From the NCBI RefSeq assembly GCF_020379485.1, contig NC_063442.1, positions 17,680,732-17,744,731 on the forward strand: 64,000 bases of DNA, in the 5' to 3' direction. The stretch's first letter is position 1; the number at the start of each line of letters is the position of its first letter. Source of the DNA: Brassica napus (lineage: Eukaryota > Streptophyta > Magnoliopsida > Brassicales > Brassicaceae). The position numbers and the translations under genes are program-made. Under the pieces are notes generated by a model. That model saw only the letters and a program-made list of their open reading frames with translations. It did not search any database and was not told the origin of the DNA. Shown here in pieces: positions 44,223 to 54,802 of the stretch.

Positions 44223-46163
44223 TTGATGATTTACAGTTTGGGTACATTTTATTAGTGCTATATACCAAACTGGTAATAAAGAAGAGAGATGCGAACAATG
44301 GTTTCAACTTTCAACCAGCCGGCCAGCCCTTAATCCTAATTGTAAAAATGTGAGCCACTATTGAATCTACACAGCGTGACATCTTTTATATATAATATCC
44401 CTAGTGTGTTTCAATTATTTACATGCACGTACAAATACATATCCCCAAAAATATAGCACACAAAATGCAAGATCTCATCACAACTCACAAGGACTCGTTA
44501 GTAAAAGGGATCTCTTGGAACTTAAACGAAGCATTACCCACATTCTCGCGTTCCAACCCGAACACATCATCCTCGTCATCCGGCAATGGCAGCACTTGTC
44601 TGTCACCGACCTGTCGTGGTGGCGGAGCAATTCGATGCCACGAAAACTCGCTCGAGTCGAGTGTTTGGTTACTAAACAACATGCTGCTCCTGGGCGGTGA
44701 GGAGAAACTCGCGGTGTCCCAGAGGATAACGTGGAGGATGATGGAAACCTTTGCGTGACGGTGAAGCGACAGTTTCTGGCTGAGCGAAACGGTGTCGTAG
44801 CAGCGAATGGCTCCTGTAGAGGAAACCATCCACGGCAATACCTTCTGGCTACCGACACGTGAAACCACCAGACGACGCGAGGCCTTGGCTGCATCTCTGT
44901 ATAATGAGCTCAGGCCCGATCTTGCAGCTGGTGCACTCTCATCTTCGTGGTCCGTTACCGAGGAGACATAAATGAAACCCTGTGGAAGAAATATTCCAGT
45001 TTAAAGTGTTGTTTGGAAGAGATGCTGACAAAAAAAAAACCTCAATAGATATTTTCACCTCTTCAGTGCGGCTAATGGAGAAACCAAGTTTGGTGTCATC
45101 ATCTCTGAGTTTGATTTCAAGTGGCAACTCAACACCAAGAGGAGCATACCAAAGCCGAACCGCTCTCACAACACCAATATCAACTCCATGATAATCCTCA
45201 AACCCATAGAGACTCACGTTTGCGAGATTCGACAGGTCAGAAAGCGAAGTCATCGTATTTACCGTTGCTGAGGCGGTCTCTCCCGATATCTTTACTATGT
45301 AAAAAAAAGAAAAAAAAACTTTTTCATATTCAAACTCTCTATGCACAAATAAAAACATTACACAAACTATCAAAATATGACCTTAGTGAGCAGAGATTCA
45401 GTCTGAATATTCATAAAGACGATTGGTACGCCATTAGCTTGTGAACAACTTAGCCAAGCATTTGCACGAGCAAGTGTGTCTTCCAAGTCATTATACCGAG
45501 AACCCGCCCTTCCATGAACTATTTTTAAAAGTATATTAAGATTCACACATGTACGATATATGGATTTTTAAAAAAAACAAGATACATGGTAAAAGAATTT
45601 CATCGAATGAATATGTGACCGAAAATTTAATTAATGTTTCTTACCAGAAGCTTTAGGAAGAAAAAGAATGGAGAGAAAGTTGCTGGATCCAGAGATTGGT
45701 AAAGCTTCTTGCATCCGCCTTTCCCATGGATATGAAACATAGCCATCTTGAAGCTTAGCTCTCCCCAATGCTTCCACCATTCTTGACCCTCTTGAAGCTG
45801 TAAATCATTTTAACAACATTTCTTATTTTGTACTCCCAATAAGCGAGGTTATATAATTTTTCATTCTTGAAAGTTATGGTTTTAGTTAAAAGTGTAAGAT
45901 AATAAAAGAAAAAAGTGAAAATTATATTTAAATAATTAAATAAATAATATTTCTGAAATAATTTTGACACTAAAAAATTAAGATAATCACTGAAGCAAAA
46001 CTTTCTTCTATTTTAAGAATATTCTATTTTTAAACTAAAAATAGAGGCAATCATTAGAGATGTTTTAAGAAATAACGGTTTTATAAGTCTTTATTTAGTG
46101 AAAACTAATTTAGTATTTCTTTATATCATTCCAATAAAACTTAAATTTATAATATTTATTACA

Positions 46164-46723
46164 TCTATACTATTAAAGTATAATCCCTCGTAGGATTCTG
46201 CCCTTACCTTTTGAAGTTATTTACAATGACATGTCATTCCTATATTTATGCTTAACAATATTAATTATTTTGAATTTCCTTTTTTGAACAACCTAATTAT
46301 GATTTTATCTCTACTATAGCAATTAATATTTACCAAATATAACATGATTCATATATTCCAACCAAACCCTTTAATAATATGTTGTTATATAATTCAATCT
46401 AATTTGACCAAAAAATAATATATATATATATAATTTAATCCAACAACTAACATTATGTAATTGTAAATATATAGGATGACTTTGTTTACTTAATATTATA
46501 TTACACAATAGTTTTACATGAATACATTTACCATAACAATTAACATTACGCAACTATATGTCAAATTTCCTTTGGTTTATTGCTACGGGTCACAAAATAT
46601 TTATCAAATATAAATGGATTGAACAAATAGATTTGTCGTTTCTATTATGAACTAATAAACAGATTAATAGTTTTATTAACAAAAAACAATCCAGCGCTTT
46701 TAAAACGCGGATCAAAATCTAGT
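46164..46723 (+). mobile_element. Non-autonomous Helitron in intron 1 of the interrupted gene
   Basis: Starts TCTATACTATTAAAGTATAA after an A and ends GCGGATCAAAATCTAGT before a T, with the imperfect hairpin GCGCTTTTAAAACGC just upstream of the end. It is 560 bp and has no coding region. Confidence 0.88.
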
Positions 46724-47535
46724 TTAAGTAATTATTTGCTAAAATCATCAATTAATAATCCAGAATTTTAGCCACTACACCAACTCATCCCTAGTGTAAT
46801 ATTACCCAGCGTCAAAGTAGCAAATTTTGGTTGAGTGGAAGCTTTCTTTAGTTTATTTTTATTTTGTAGGACCAAGAAAAAGAAATATTCTTAGTGTATA
46901 GTTAATGATCAAATAATAACTCTTATAATGTATAAATACTTTTGTTCTTAAATTTAAAAATATTCTATGTTACGTTTTTTTTTGTTGTAACTCACAAAAC
47001 TTGTGTATAATTTGGAAGAAAGATCATTACTATAAAATTTAGAATTAAATTCATCTTGATAAACAATAAATTGGTACAGTTTTAATATTCTCTTTGTATA
47101 ATTTTAAGTGTTATTTAAGAATTTTTATTTTGTTATATAATAAGTGATTTTTCACTATCTTAGATATAATTTAATATCATTTGAAATTTATGACCGACTA
47201 CAAAATTCTATGTTGTTTTTTATTGGTTGAGCTAGTTTTATTTTATATATTTTATGAAACTAAAATAAATTACATTAAATTTATATCTTTAATTTTTGTG
47301 TAAAAACCATCTAAAATAATATAGAGGGAGTAACTGTTAAAAATTAATTGGTACACTTTTTAATATAAAAAAAACAAAAAACTCGTATTAAAAATAACTG
47401 CATTAATTATATTTCACCTACTGAGAACCATGAGAGTGTACGATTACGTACGATGCCTAAGGCAAAATTCAAAAAGTAAGCCAGAAAAGTCAACACAAGA
47501 ACCAAAAAGATAATTAACCGACCGAGTGAACTCAC
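46724..47535 (-). other. Rest of intron 1, AT-rich
   Basis: Intronic sequence of the interrupted gene. ATAGAGGGAGTA at about 47318-47329 looks like one end of a Stowaway MITE, but the matching other end was not found. Confidence 0.5.
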
Positions 47536-47705
47536 CTTGTATACCGAGGCAAACAGACTCAGTACGATCCGAGAACCCAACTGTATAATTCGGGTCATCA
47601 ATGGATCTAAGCATGTACTGTCTCTTACCCGCGGATTCGTTAGGAACAATACAAGCAGAAAGATCAGAGAGATCTTCGGAGCCACGCCTGACTCTAACAA
47701 CAATC

Positions 47706-47926
47706 TTTTAGTGAAATGAAGTTTGAACAGAAAGCTCTCTTGGGCACTACAATGGAGGAAGATGCTTGAGAGAGAAAAGACAAAATAGGGAAACTTTCTG
47801 TTAGTTTCTCATTAACGTAGTCAAATGACTATATACAATTGTTGTAACAACCTAACCGGAACAAACCGGGTATCAATGTACAAAGACTAAACCGAATATA
47901 CATAACCGACATTCAATATATCAATA
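47706..47926 (-). repeat. Copia 3' LTR
   Basis: 221 bp, identical to 52465-52685. Flanked internally by the polypurine tract (47927-47938 on plus as TTCCCCCTCAAG) and externally by CAATC. Confidence 0.97.
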
Positions 47927-47933
47927 TTCCCCC

Positions 47934-50900
47934 TCAAGATGGCGCATATATGTTAGTAATGCCCATCTTGCCTAAGAGATGTCGGAAAGGATTAGGATAG
48001 AGCGGCTTAGTGAGCAAATCTGCAAGTTGATTTGCTGACCGTACATGAAGAGTCTTGATCTGCCCCATCTTCACGCGTTCTCTAACAATGTGGCAAGCAC
48101 GTTCCATGTGTTTCGTACGTTCATGGAACACAGAGTTGTTTGCGATATGAAGAGCCGCTGTGTTGTCACAGTAGAGAGGAGCAGCCTCAGAAATATCAAG
48201 CCAAAAATCTTCAAGAAGATTCCGAAACCAGAGCATCTCTCGGACTGCATCAGACATGGCGCGATACTCAGATTCTGCAGAAGAGTTGGAGACCACATCT
48301 TGTTTGTTTGATTTCCAAGAGATCAAAGCTGGTCCAACAAACATACAAAATCCAGAGACACTACGTCGAGTGTCAGGACAAGTACTCCAATCTGCATCAG
48401 CAAATGCAGAAAGTTTCAAGTCTGACTGAGCTGGATAAAACAATCCTTGACCAATGGTGCCTTTGAGATAGCGTAGGACTTTGTACGCAGCTTGTAGATG
48501 AGGAGCACGGGGAGCTGAAGTGAACTGACATAGCTTATGCACTGCAAAAGTGATATCAGGTCGAGTAAAGGTGAGGTACAACAGCTTTCCTATAAGACGT
48601 CGGTAAGATTCCACATCAGATAAGAGTTCACCATCTTCAAGCGAGAGTTTGATGCTAGGGTCCATTGGAATAGATGAAGGTTTCGAACCAATGAGACCAG
48701 TTTCTGTCAAGAGATCAAGAACATACTTTCGCTGACAGATGTTGATACCAGTAGAAGACCGAGCAATTTCCAAACCGAGGAAATAACGAAGAGTCCCCAA
48801 ATCTCGAAGCTTGAAGGACGTTTTCAAAGCTGTTTTGAGCAAATCAGCAGCTTTATCACAACTGCTGGCAATGATTATGTCATCAACATAGACAAGAACT
48901 GCCATGTAAACATCTCCAGAATTCTTCAAGAATAAAGTGTGATCACCAGAAGAAGTATGAAATCCCAATTCAAGTAAAGTTGTAGAGAATTTCAAAAACC
49001 ATTGGCGTGAAGCCTGTTTTAAACCATATAATGACTTCTTGAGCTTGCAAACTGCGTTGGGAGGAAGAGATTCCCCCTGTCTTGCTGCATATCCAGGTGG
49101 TAAAGTCATGTAAATCTCTTCCTCAAGATCACCATTGAGGAAAGCATTGGAGATATCGAGCTGAGAAAGAGACCAGCCTTTTGCAGCTGCAACAGCAAGA
49201 AGGAGCTTGACAGTGGCGAGTTTGGCAACAGGAGAGAATGTCTCGACATAGTCCAAACCTTCTTGTTGGGTATAACCCTTGGCTACAAGGCGAGATTTGT
49301 ATCTTTCCAATGTTCCATCAGCGTTTAGTTTCACTTTGTAGACCCACTTGCAGCCCACGGCTTTCTTGCCCTCAGGTAAAGAACAAATCAACCAAGTTCC
49401 ATTATCCTCAAGAGCAGTAATCTCAATGTCCATTGATGCACACCATTCCTTAAGCTTGAGCGCCTGAGCATAGGTAGAGGGCTCGGGGATACTATTAACA
49501 GCGTTAATAAATATCATATAAGGATCTGACAGAGCATCATAAGAGAGAACGTTGGAGACAGGATGTTCAGTAGAAGAGTTCACTGCATAACAATGATAAT
49601 CCTTGAGGTGGCTTGGTGGTTTGGAGACTCTGCGAGTATCAGCTGGAGCAGAATCAACGGGATGATCAGAGAAAGGTTCATCACCGGATGTAGAGGCTTG
49701 ATGATCATGAGTAGCCATACCAACAGGTGGGAAAAATATCTCAGCATCACTGGTAGTGGCAGGTTTATGAAAAGGAAAGATATCCTCATAAAAGACCACG
49801 TTACGGGAGATAAAAATCCTGTTACTTTGAAGATCCAAAAGCTTATACCCCTTGTATCCAGAAGGATAACCAAGGAAGACGCAAGCTTTAGCGCGATCTT
49901 GAAACTTATGACGATGTGCCGGTGAGGTGTTTGCATAGCACAAACAGCCAAAGGTCTTCAAATGAATATATTCAGGTTCCTTTTGATGTAAAATCTCGAA
50001 TGGAGTCTTATTGTCAAGGAGAGGTGAAGGCGTCCTGTTGATAAGGAAAACCGCCGTGAGTACACACTCACCCCATAGAGACAAAGGAACATGAGACTGA
50101 AAGAGAAGAGCCCTTGCAACGTTAAGGATGTGTTGATGTTTGCGCTCTACCACTGAGTTCTGTTCAGGTGTCTCAGGGCAGGAATGATATGAGATAATCC
50201 CTTTGCGTTTATAAAGATCATCAAAACGTAACTCCGGTGCATTGTCTGAGCGCACAGACTTGACCTTTGTGTTGAACTGTGTTTCAACCATTGAGATGAA
50301 GGAAGGAAACACTTGCAGCACATCACTCTTATGCTTGAGAAGATAAATCCATGTAACACGAGAGTGATCATCGACAATGGTGAGAAAGTAACGATGACCA
50401 TCCTGAGTTTCTTCAGAGAATGGACCCCAAACGTCGATGTGAAGACGCTCAAAAATGGTTGAACACATATTCTGCCGTAAAGGAAAAGGCAACTTCTTTT
50501 GTTTAGCTCGTTGACAAATATCGCAATGTACTAATCCTTTATTCTTAAGTTTTGAAATCCCAAGTACATTTGCAAGATTGTCTAAACGCGTAAAAGAAGT
50601 GTGACCGAGTCTGCGATGCCAAACAGAAGCATCAATAACAGAATTTGCAACAAAAGAAGATGAAGTAGCTTCTTCATAAGCTGAATCCTCTCCATCCAAG
50701 ATGTATAGGTTCGCTATTCTTCTACCTCTTCCAATCATCAATCCCTTGGAAAGATCCTGAATTAGACAACATTCAGGATCAAAAATAATCCGAGAACCAA
50801 GGTCTGTGGTTAAGGAACTGATACTGATAAGGTTCAAACGGAATGCAGGTATGTATAAAACATTCTGCAAAGTGACAGCTTTGTTGATAACAACAGAGCC

Positions 50901-51044
50901 AACTCCTCCAATAGCAACTGTTTGACCAGTGGGAAGATTCACATGATGCTTAACGGATGTATCAAGCGTAACAAATAGAGATTTGTCATGTGATACATGG
51001 TGTGTCGCACCAGAATCAATAATCCAAGTTTTCACAGTAGTCAC
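47934..51044 (-). CDS. Copia pol polyprotein: protease, integrase, RT, RNase H
   Basis: An open frame of 1,036 codons ending at 47934. The first codon is GTG, so this is not an independent start; the frame is also open for about 20 codons upstream. Domains by residue: protease WIIDSGATHH (D10); GAG-pre-integrase HHCC zinc finger (H143, H148, C174, C177); integrase core with D204 (HIDVWGPF), D267 (SDNAPE) and E300 (VVERKH); integrase C-terminal GKK/GYKGYKLLD region; reverse transcriptase from about 545 with FSPVAK and the catalytic YVDD at 719-722; RNase H with ADADWS (883-888) and SSAESEYRAM, ending near LADLLTKPLY. All catalytic residues expected are present. In the family this polyprotein carries out reverse transcription and integration in virus-like particles. 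Confidence 0.97.
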   Translation of the reverse strand: MTTVKTWIIDSGATHHVSHDKSLFVTLDTSVKHHVNLPTGQTVAIGGVGSVVINKAVTLQNVLYIPAFRLNLISISSLTTDLGSRIIFDPECCLIQDLSKGLMIGRGRRIANLYILDGEDSAYEEATSSSFVANSVIDASVWHRRLGHTSFTRLDNLANVLGISKLKNKGLVHCDICQRAKQKKLPFPLRQNMCSTIFERLHIDVWGPFSEETQDGHRYFLTIVDDHSRVTWIYLLKHKSDVLQVFPSFISMVETQFNTKVKSVRSDNAPELRFDDLYKRKGIISYHSCPETPEQNSVVERKHQHILNVARALLFQSHVPLSLWGECVLTAVFLINRTPSPLLDNKTPFEILHQKEPEYIHLKTFGCLCYANTSPAHRHKFQDRAKACVFLGYPSGYKGYKLLDLQSNRIFISRNVVFYEDIFPFHKPATTSDAEIFFPPVGMATHDHQASTSGDEPFSDHPVDSAPADTRRVSKPPSHLKDYHCYAVNSSTEHPVSNVLSYDALSDPYMIFINAVNSIPEPSTYAQALKLKEWCASMDIEITALEDNGTWLICSLPEGKKAVGCKWVYKVKLNADGTLERYKSRLVAKGYTQQEGLDYVETFSPVAKLATVKLLLAVAAAKGWSLSQLDISNAFLNGDLEEEIYMTLPPGYAARQGESLPPNAVCKLKKSLYGLKQASRQWFLKFSTTLLELGFHTSSGDHTLFLKNSGDVYMAVLVYVDDIIIASSCDKAADLLKTALKTSFKLRDLGTLRYFLGLEIARSSTGINICQRKYVLDLLTETGLIGSKPSSIPMDPSIKLSLEDGELLSDVESYRRLIGKLLYLTFTRPDITFAVHKLCQFTSAPRAPHLQAAYKVLRYLKGTIGQGLFYPAQSDLKLSAFADADWSTCPDTRRSVSGFCMFVGPALISWKSNKQDVVSNSSAESEYRAMSDAVREMLWFRNLLEDFWLDISEAAPLYCDNTAALHIANNSVFHERTKHMERACHIVRERVKMGQIKTLHVRSANQLADLLTKPLYPNPFRHLLGKMGITNIYAPS

Positions 51045-52375
51045 ACATTCAGAAACAGTAAGAATACCAATGAAACTGAATGTGGAGGGTGAAAAGAAAT
51101 ACCAGAAGGACTAGCAACAGACTGACTAGACTGACTGATGGAGACCTCAGAGTTACCAGCACTGTAGTTCACAGAGGAAGCAGGCTGAAGCTGAGACGAG
51201 AAGTAGGCAATAAAGTTCTGAATCTGATCCTTACTCATATTACCAACCAGAGAATCAAGACCACCAGTGAATGACTTGTCGGAAGTAGTGACAGTAGCAG
51301 CTACAGCAGGGGAAGGGGACGGCTTGCCATGAATGGGTTTACCTTTCTTCCATCCAATGGGATATCCATGGAGCTTGTAACATCGATCAATCACGTGTCC
51401 CTCAATGCCACAATGAGAACAGGTAGGTCGATTTGTCTTCTTTTGAAAAGCGTTCAGAGATCCTGGTGAAACCGCAGACAAAGCGTCTTGAGAGACAGTC
51501 TGAGGCTCAGGAGAAGCTTGAGAAGAACTGATTTGGTAAGCAGCAGGAACCAAAGGAGAGTTGAAACTTCGCTGACTGTCATCTTGGTCAAGAATATTGC
51601 AGATTTCAGCCAAATCAGGGAGAGGCTTCTTCATGATTATCTGACCACGAATACTAGAGTATTTATCACTCAAGCCAGCTAAGAACTTGATGGTTCTGGA
51701 ACGATCAACCTTAGCTTGAGCTTGACGTTGGCCAGCGCAGTTGAGACCATGACAGCACGCACAAGGATCAACAACCTCAGAGCTATCGAGATTATCCCAA
51801 AGAGTTTTCAACGTCGTGTAGTAAACCGACAAATCCATCGAACCCTGACGTAGATCTTGGATTTGTTGAACGAGTTGAAAAGTCCTGGGTAAGTTGGTTT
51901 TGTGAAAACGATCGTGGAGATCCTTCCAAATCTGAGCAGCATCATCAAAAGAAAGAATACTACCATAGATTTGTTTGGAGACCGAGTTCAAAAGCCAAGA
52001 TTTAACCATACTGTTGCACCTAGACCAGATCCGAAACAGAGGATTACCTTCAGCCGGACGAGGAAGAGAGTTGTCGATGAAAGCGATTTTGTTCTTCGCA
52101 TCCAGTGCTATCTTCATCGCAGAGCTCCATTGACCATAGTTCGATCCATCCAGCTGAACCGAGACAATCGACAGACCTGGATGATCGGCGTGATGGAGAA
52201 ACAACGGAGAGTGGACGCTATCTGGGTTCATCAGTGCAGCAAGAGCAAACGGATTCTCCACGAGCGGAGCTGGAACAGCCTCGGGAACAGAGGCGGGGCT
52301 AGCAACGGGAGGATTCGAGCTACCTGCACGAGCGAAACGACCCGTACGGCGATTGCGACGAAGAGTGACCACCAT
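51041..52375 (-). CDS. Copia gag (nucleocapsid) protein
   Basis: Open frame of 444 codons from the first ATG after the primer-binding site. The N-terminal region FLHHADHPGLSIVSVQLDGS, NYGQW and the central DRFHKTNLPRTFQLVQQIQD are typical of Copia gag. A CCHC zinc knuckle (C319, C322, H327, C332) lies in TCSHCGIEGHVIDRCYKLHG. The last about 20 residues (after GISF near 51095) are in a frame different from the one expected; the natural continuation is in the pol frame. Confidence 0.93.
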   Translation of the reverse strand: MVVTLRRNRRTGRFARAGSSNPPVASPASVPEAVPAPLVENPFALAALMNPDSVHSPLFLHHADHPGLSIVSVQLDGSNYGQWSSAMKIALDAKNKIAFIDNSLPRPAEGNPLFRIWSRCNSMVKSWLLNSVSKQIYGSILSFDDAAQIWKDLHDRFHKTNLPRTFQLVQQIQDLRQGSMDLSVYYTTLKTLWDNLDSSEVVDPCACCHGLNCAGQRQAQAKVDRSRTIKFLAGLSDKYSSIRGQIIMKKPLPDLAEICNILDQDDSQRSFNSPLVPAAYQISSSQASPEPQTVSQDALSAVSPGSLNAFQKKTNRPTCSHCGIEGHVIDRCYKLHGYPIGWKKGKPIHGKPSPSPAVAATVTTSDKSFTGGLDSLVGNMSKDQIQNFIAYFSSQLQPASSVNYSAGNSEVSISQSSQSVASPSGISFHPPHSVSLVFLLFLNV

Positions 52376-52452
52376 CGGAGCAGAAAACGATGAAACTTAG
52401 ATCGATCGAAGCGGAAACGGAACGAGAAAACGATGTTGAGCTAGAGCTCAAC

Positions 52453-52464
52453 GCTCTGATACCA
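52453..52464 (-). promoter_or_regulatory. Copia primer-binding site
   Basis: TGGTATCAGAGC on the minus strand, immediately after the 5' LTR; it matches the 3' end of initiator tRNA-Met used by many plant Copia elements. Confidence 0.9.
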
Positions 52465-52685
52465 TTTTAGTGAAATGAAGTTTGAACAGAAAGCTCTCTT
52501 GGGCACTACAATGGAGGAAGATGCTTGAGAGAGAAAAGACAAAATAGGGAAACTTTCTGTTAGTTTCTCATTAACGTAGTCAAATGACTATATACAATTG
52601 TTGTAACAACCTAACCGGAACAAACCGGGTATCAATGTACAAAGACTAAACCGAATATACATAACCGACATTCAATATATCAATA
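52465..52685 (-). repeat. Copia 5' LTR
   Basis: 221 bp, identical to 47706-47926. Confidence 0.97.
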
Positions 52686-52938
52686 CAATCGAAGTTTCTT
52701 TGTTCCTGTACGAATTGTGAAGAACCTTCTGGAGCCAAGCTTTACCTCCTTTAAACGGAGCTTTGAAAATAGCCGAACCGGGTCCTGAACCGATCCGGAT
52801 CTCTTCCACTATGTCTCCGGTTTGAAGCATATCGCCGCTCCATTCCTCGCTTTTTGAGCTCCCTTTGAGACAGTCGATGGAGAGGACGACGGTGTTTTCG
52901 GGTCGGGTCGTGGACTCTGATTGGTGGGTGCGATCCAT

Positions 52939-53240
52939 TGGAGATGTAACCGGGTTTTGTCCTTTGGACTCTTTATATTGTTGAAGCTGTATGCAAACTA
53001 TGCACGAGAGAGAGAGAGAGAGAACGAAAGAGAAGGTTTTTTTTCTTGGAAAGTGATTCAGTATGCGGAATCTTTGAGAGACAATACAAAGTGAATATAC
53101 AAAGTCGTACTTGGCTTAATAGATTATATTCTTTACTAGATTTTTTTTTTTTTTGTAAAAAGATATTCGATTTAAATTGCATGAGAACTCAAATGTTTTA
53201 CAGCGTTAAACCACAGTAGGCCAAGTGGCCTTATTCTTTA
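52939..53240 (-). promoter_or_regulatory. Upstream region of the interrupted gene
   Basis: Presumed leader and promoter of the minus-strand gene. It contains a GA/CT tract at about 53006-53023 and T/A-rich runs. No defined element beyond that. Confidence 0.4.
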
Positions 53241-54792
53241 GAAAAATTTACTCTAAGAGACACAATTCAAATTTTCAATTACGCTAAAAGACACATTAGA
53301 CATTGAAGGCACTTTCCCATGTTAAATTGACCAATAAACCCTTTAACCAGTATATAAGTGACTCTGGTTACATCTCATAACTAGAAATAACTGATAAGAA
53401 ACTGAACCATTCAATAATTTTTTTTTTTTAAACTTCAAGTCTTCTTTTGGAAACAACGAAACCAACTCCTTTTTTTTTTAAATTCAATTCTTTTGCTCTA
53501 GATCTAAAAATTGTAAAAATGGAATGTGCTAAATCCTCATCTTTATGATTTTTTTTTTGTTTTCGTATTCTTTCTTTCTTGTATCATGATTTGAAATCTA
53601 AAACTTATATATATGAGAATCAAACAAGTTAAACGACAGTAACAGTGATGACCACCGCAAAACATCGGGGCCGGTGAGTCAGGCTTCGTTGCTTTAACAG
53701 CCATGAAAGAACAGTTATCTCTTCAAAAGCTTTCTTCTTCATCCATGACCATCTGCTTCGATCTACACTCCATGCTACAGAACGCTCTACCACTTCTGAT
53801 GTATTCAAACCATAACCAAAACACATCCGAAAACCATAACACAAGTCGTATAATAAAGAGAATTGTGGACGTCAAAGTTGTGGAAGAGAGATTTGTGAAC
53901 AAGATAGTTATGGACAAGATACTTTGTGGACAAGAGAATTGTGTTAACATTTTTTATAGAGAAGCTATGCAATTGGCTGTTTGTATTTCAAATTTTTGTA
54001 CAAGCAAGTGGAAGCTCAAGTACGCAATGTCTTAGACTTTGTGATCTTACGAACCATGCATGAGAGCATGTGTACTGATTCAAGGATATCTAAAATCTTT
54101 CCTATCATCTATAAGGCTCATGGATGGGTAATATGTGGATGGTGGTTTCTAGTTGAATGTATCGTGGATGAGTTTCTCGTGGATGATGTCTTGTGAATAG
54201 TGTATCGTGGATGGATTTCTCGTGGATAGTATGTTGGGTAGTTCATGGATGAATGTATCGTGGAGAGTATAAACAGAGGTTGAGGAAAAACAAGTTACTC
54301 ACAATAAAAATATATTAAAAAACATGGGATTGTTAGAAAACATAGCTCTTTGAGAGTATAAACATATGTTCAATCTCCATCGCTTTCCACTGTTCACCAT
54401 CTCTTTCACTATAGCTTCCAAGATAACAAGCTCTGACGAAAACTTTAAATTTTTCACCAACTTTCTCAACCTTTGCAACTCATTAATTACACTGCATAAG
54501 ACATGTTTTTTTCCAGCCGTTGATCTACTTTCATCAAAATGATCCAACGTACACTATCAGTTCACGTAAATCCATACATCTAACTTTTTGCTTATGACTT
54601 TATCATTAATTGTAACTACAATAAAACTGAGTTTCTTTACGTTTGCATCTTTAAAACAAACATTATTCTTCTTACTAAAAGCAAAGTTATTTTTGTCATA
54701 AAAAAACAGCTGCCAAGTTAAAGTGTGTCAAAGTTACATTGTGTCTTATAGAGTAAAGTAAACTCAGAAAGTGTCATTTTAGGTAAGTCTCT
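53241..54792. mobile_element. Putative Mutator-like non-autonomous element
   Basis: The 10-bp direct repeat TTATTCTTTA (53231-53240 and 54793-54802) flanks a 1.55-kb block. Near the ends are diverged inverted sequences: TTTACTCTAAGAGACACAATT on the left, and on the right the complement of TTTACTCTATAAGACACAAT, with further AAAGACAC/GTGTCA motifs. A 9-10 bp duplication is usual for Mutator-like elements. The interior includes a minisatellite-like TTCTCGTGGATG / GTATCGTGGATG segment (about 54160-54270). No transposase. The ends are imperfect, so this is a moderate call. Confidence 0.5.
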
Positions 54793-54802
54793 TTATTCTT
54801 TA

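Larger units (their letters stand above)
47706..52685 (-). mobile_element. Full-length Ty1/Copia retrotransposon, very young
   Basis: A 4,980-bp element with two 221-bp LTRs (47706-47926 and 52465-52685) that are identical at every base as read by eye. The 5-bp target duplication CAATC (47701-47705 and 52686-52690) is perfect. In element orientation: 5' LTR, primer-binding site TGGTATCAGAGC (complement of initiator tRNA-Met) directly after the LTR, gag, pol, polypurine tract CTTGAGGGGGAA, 3' LTR. The LTR termini are TATTG...TAAAA rather than the usual TG...CA. Identical LTRs mean little time since insertion. It sits within coding exon 1 of the host gene, in the same orientation as that gene. 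The gag and pol frames are offset (see findings), so autonomy is uncertain. Confidence 0.98.
44485..52938 (-). pseudogene. Plant protein gene of unknown function, exon 1 interrupted by a Copia element
   Basis: Minus-strand exons: exon 1 in two parts (52938-52691 and 47705-47536, with the Copia element between), 45645-45797, 45382-45518, 45059-45289 and 44485-44979. Without the insertion the phases join to 477 aa with no other lesion. Exon 1 contains ENTVVLSIDCLKGSSKSEEW and GSGPGSAIFKAPFKGGKAWL. Exon 4 has VDIGVVRAVRLWYAPLGVEL and TKLGFSISRTEEG, which could be PDZ-like. Exon 5 has LPWMVSSTGAIRCYDTVSLS and an acidic C-terminus. I do not recognise the family with confidence. As the locus stands, translation from the original ATG enters the LTR and stops after 88 codons. 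Intron 1 is 1.7 kb and holds a Helitron. It is called a pseudogene only because of the insertion, which looks very young; other alleles may be intact. Confidence 0.85.

Noticed and set aside
46724..47535. Complete Stowaway MITE in intron 1
   Set aside because: Only one end (GAGGGAGTA near 47320) is visible; no matching inverted end.
47934..51044. Independent start of Copia pol at 51044
   Set aside because: The codon there is GTG and the frame is open further upstream; pol is normally joined to gag.
53703..54035. 110-codon open frame
   Set aside because: Lies inside a probable non-autonomous transposon and shows no domain or splice pattern.
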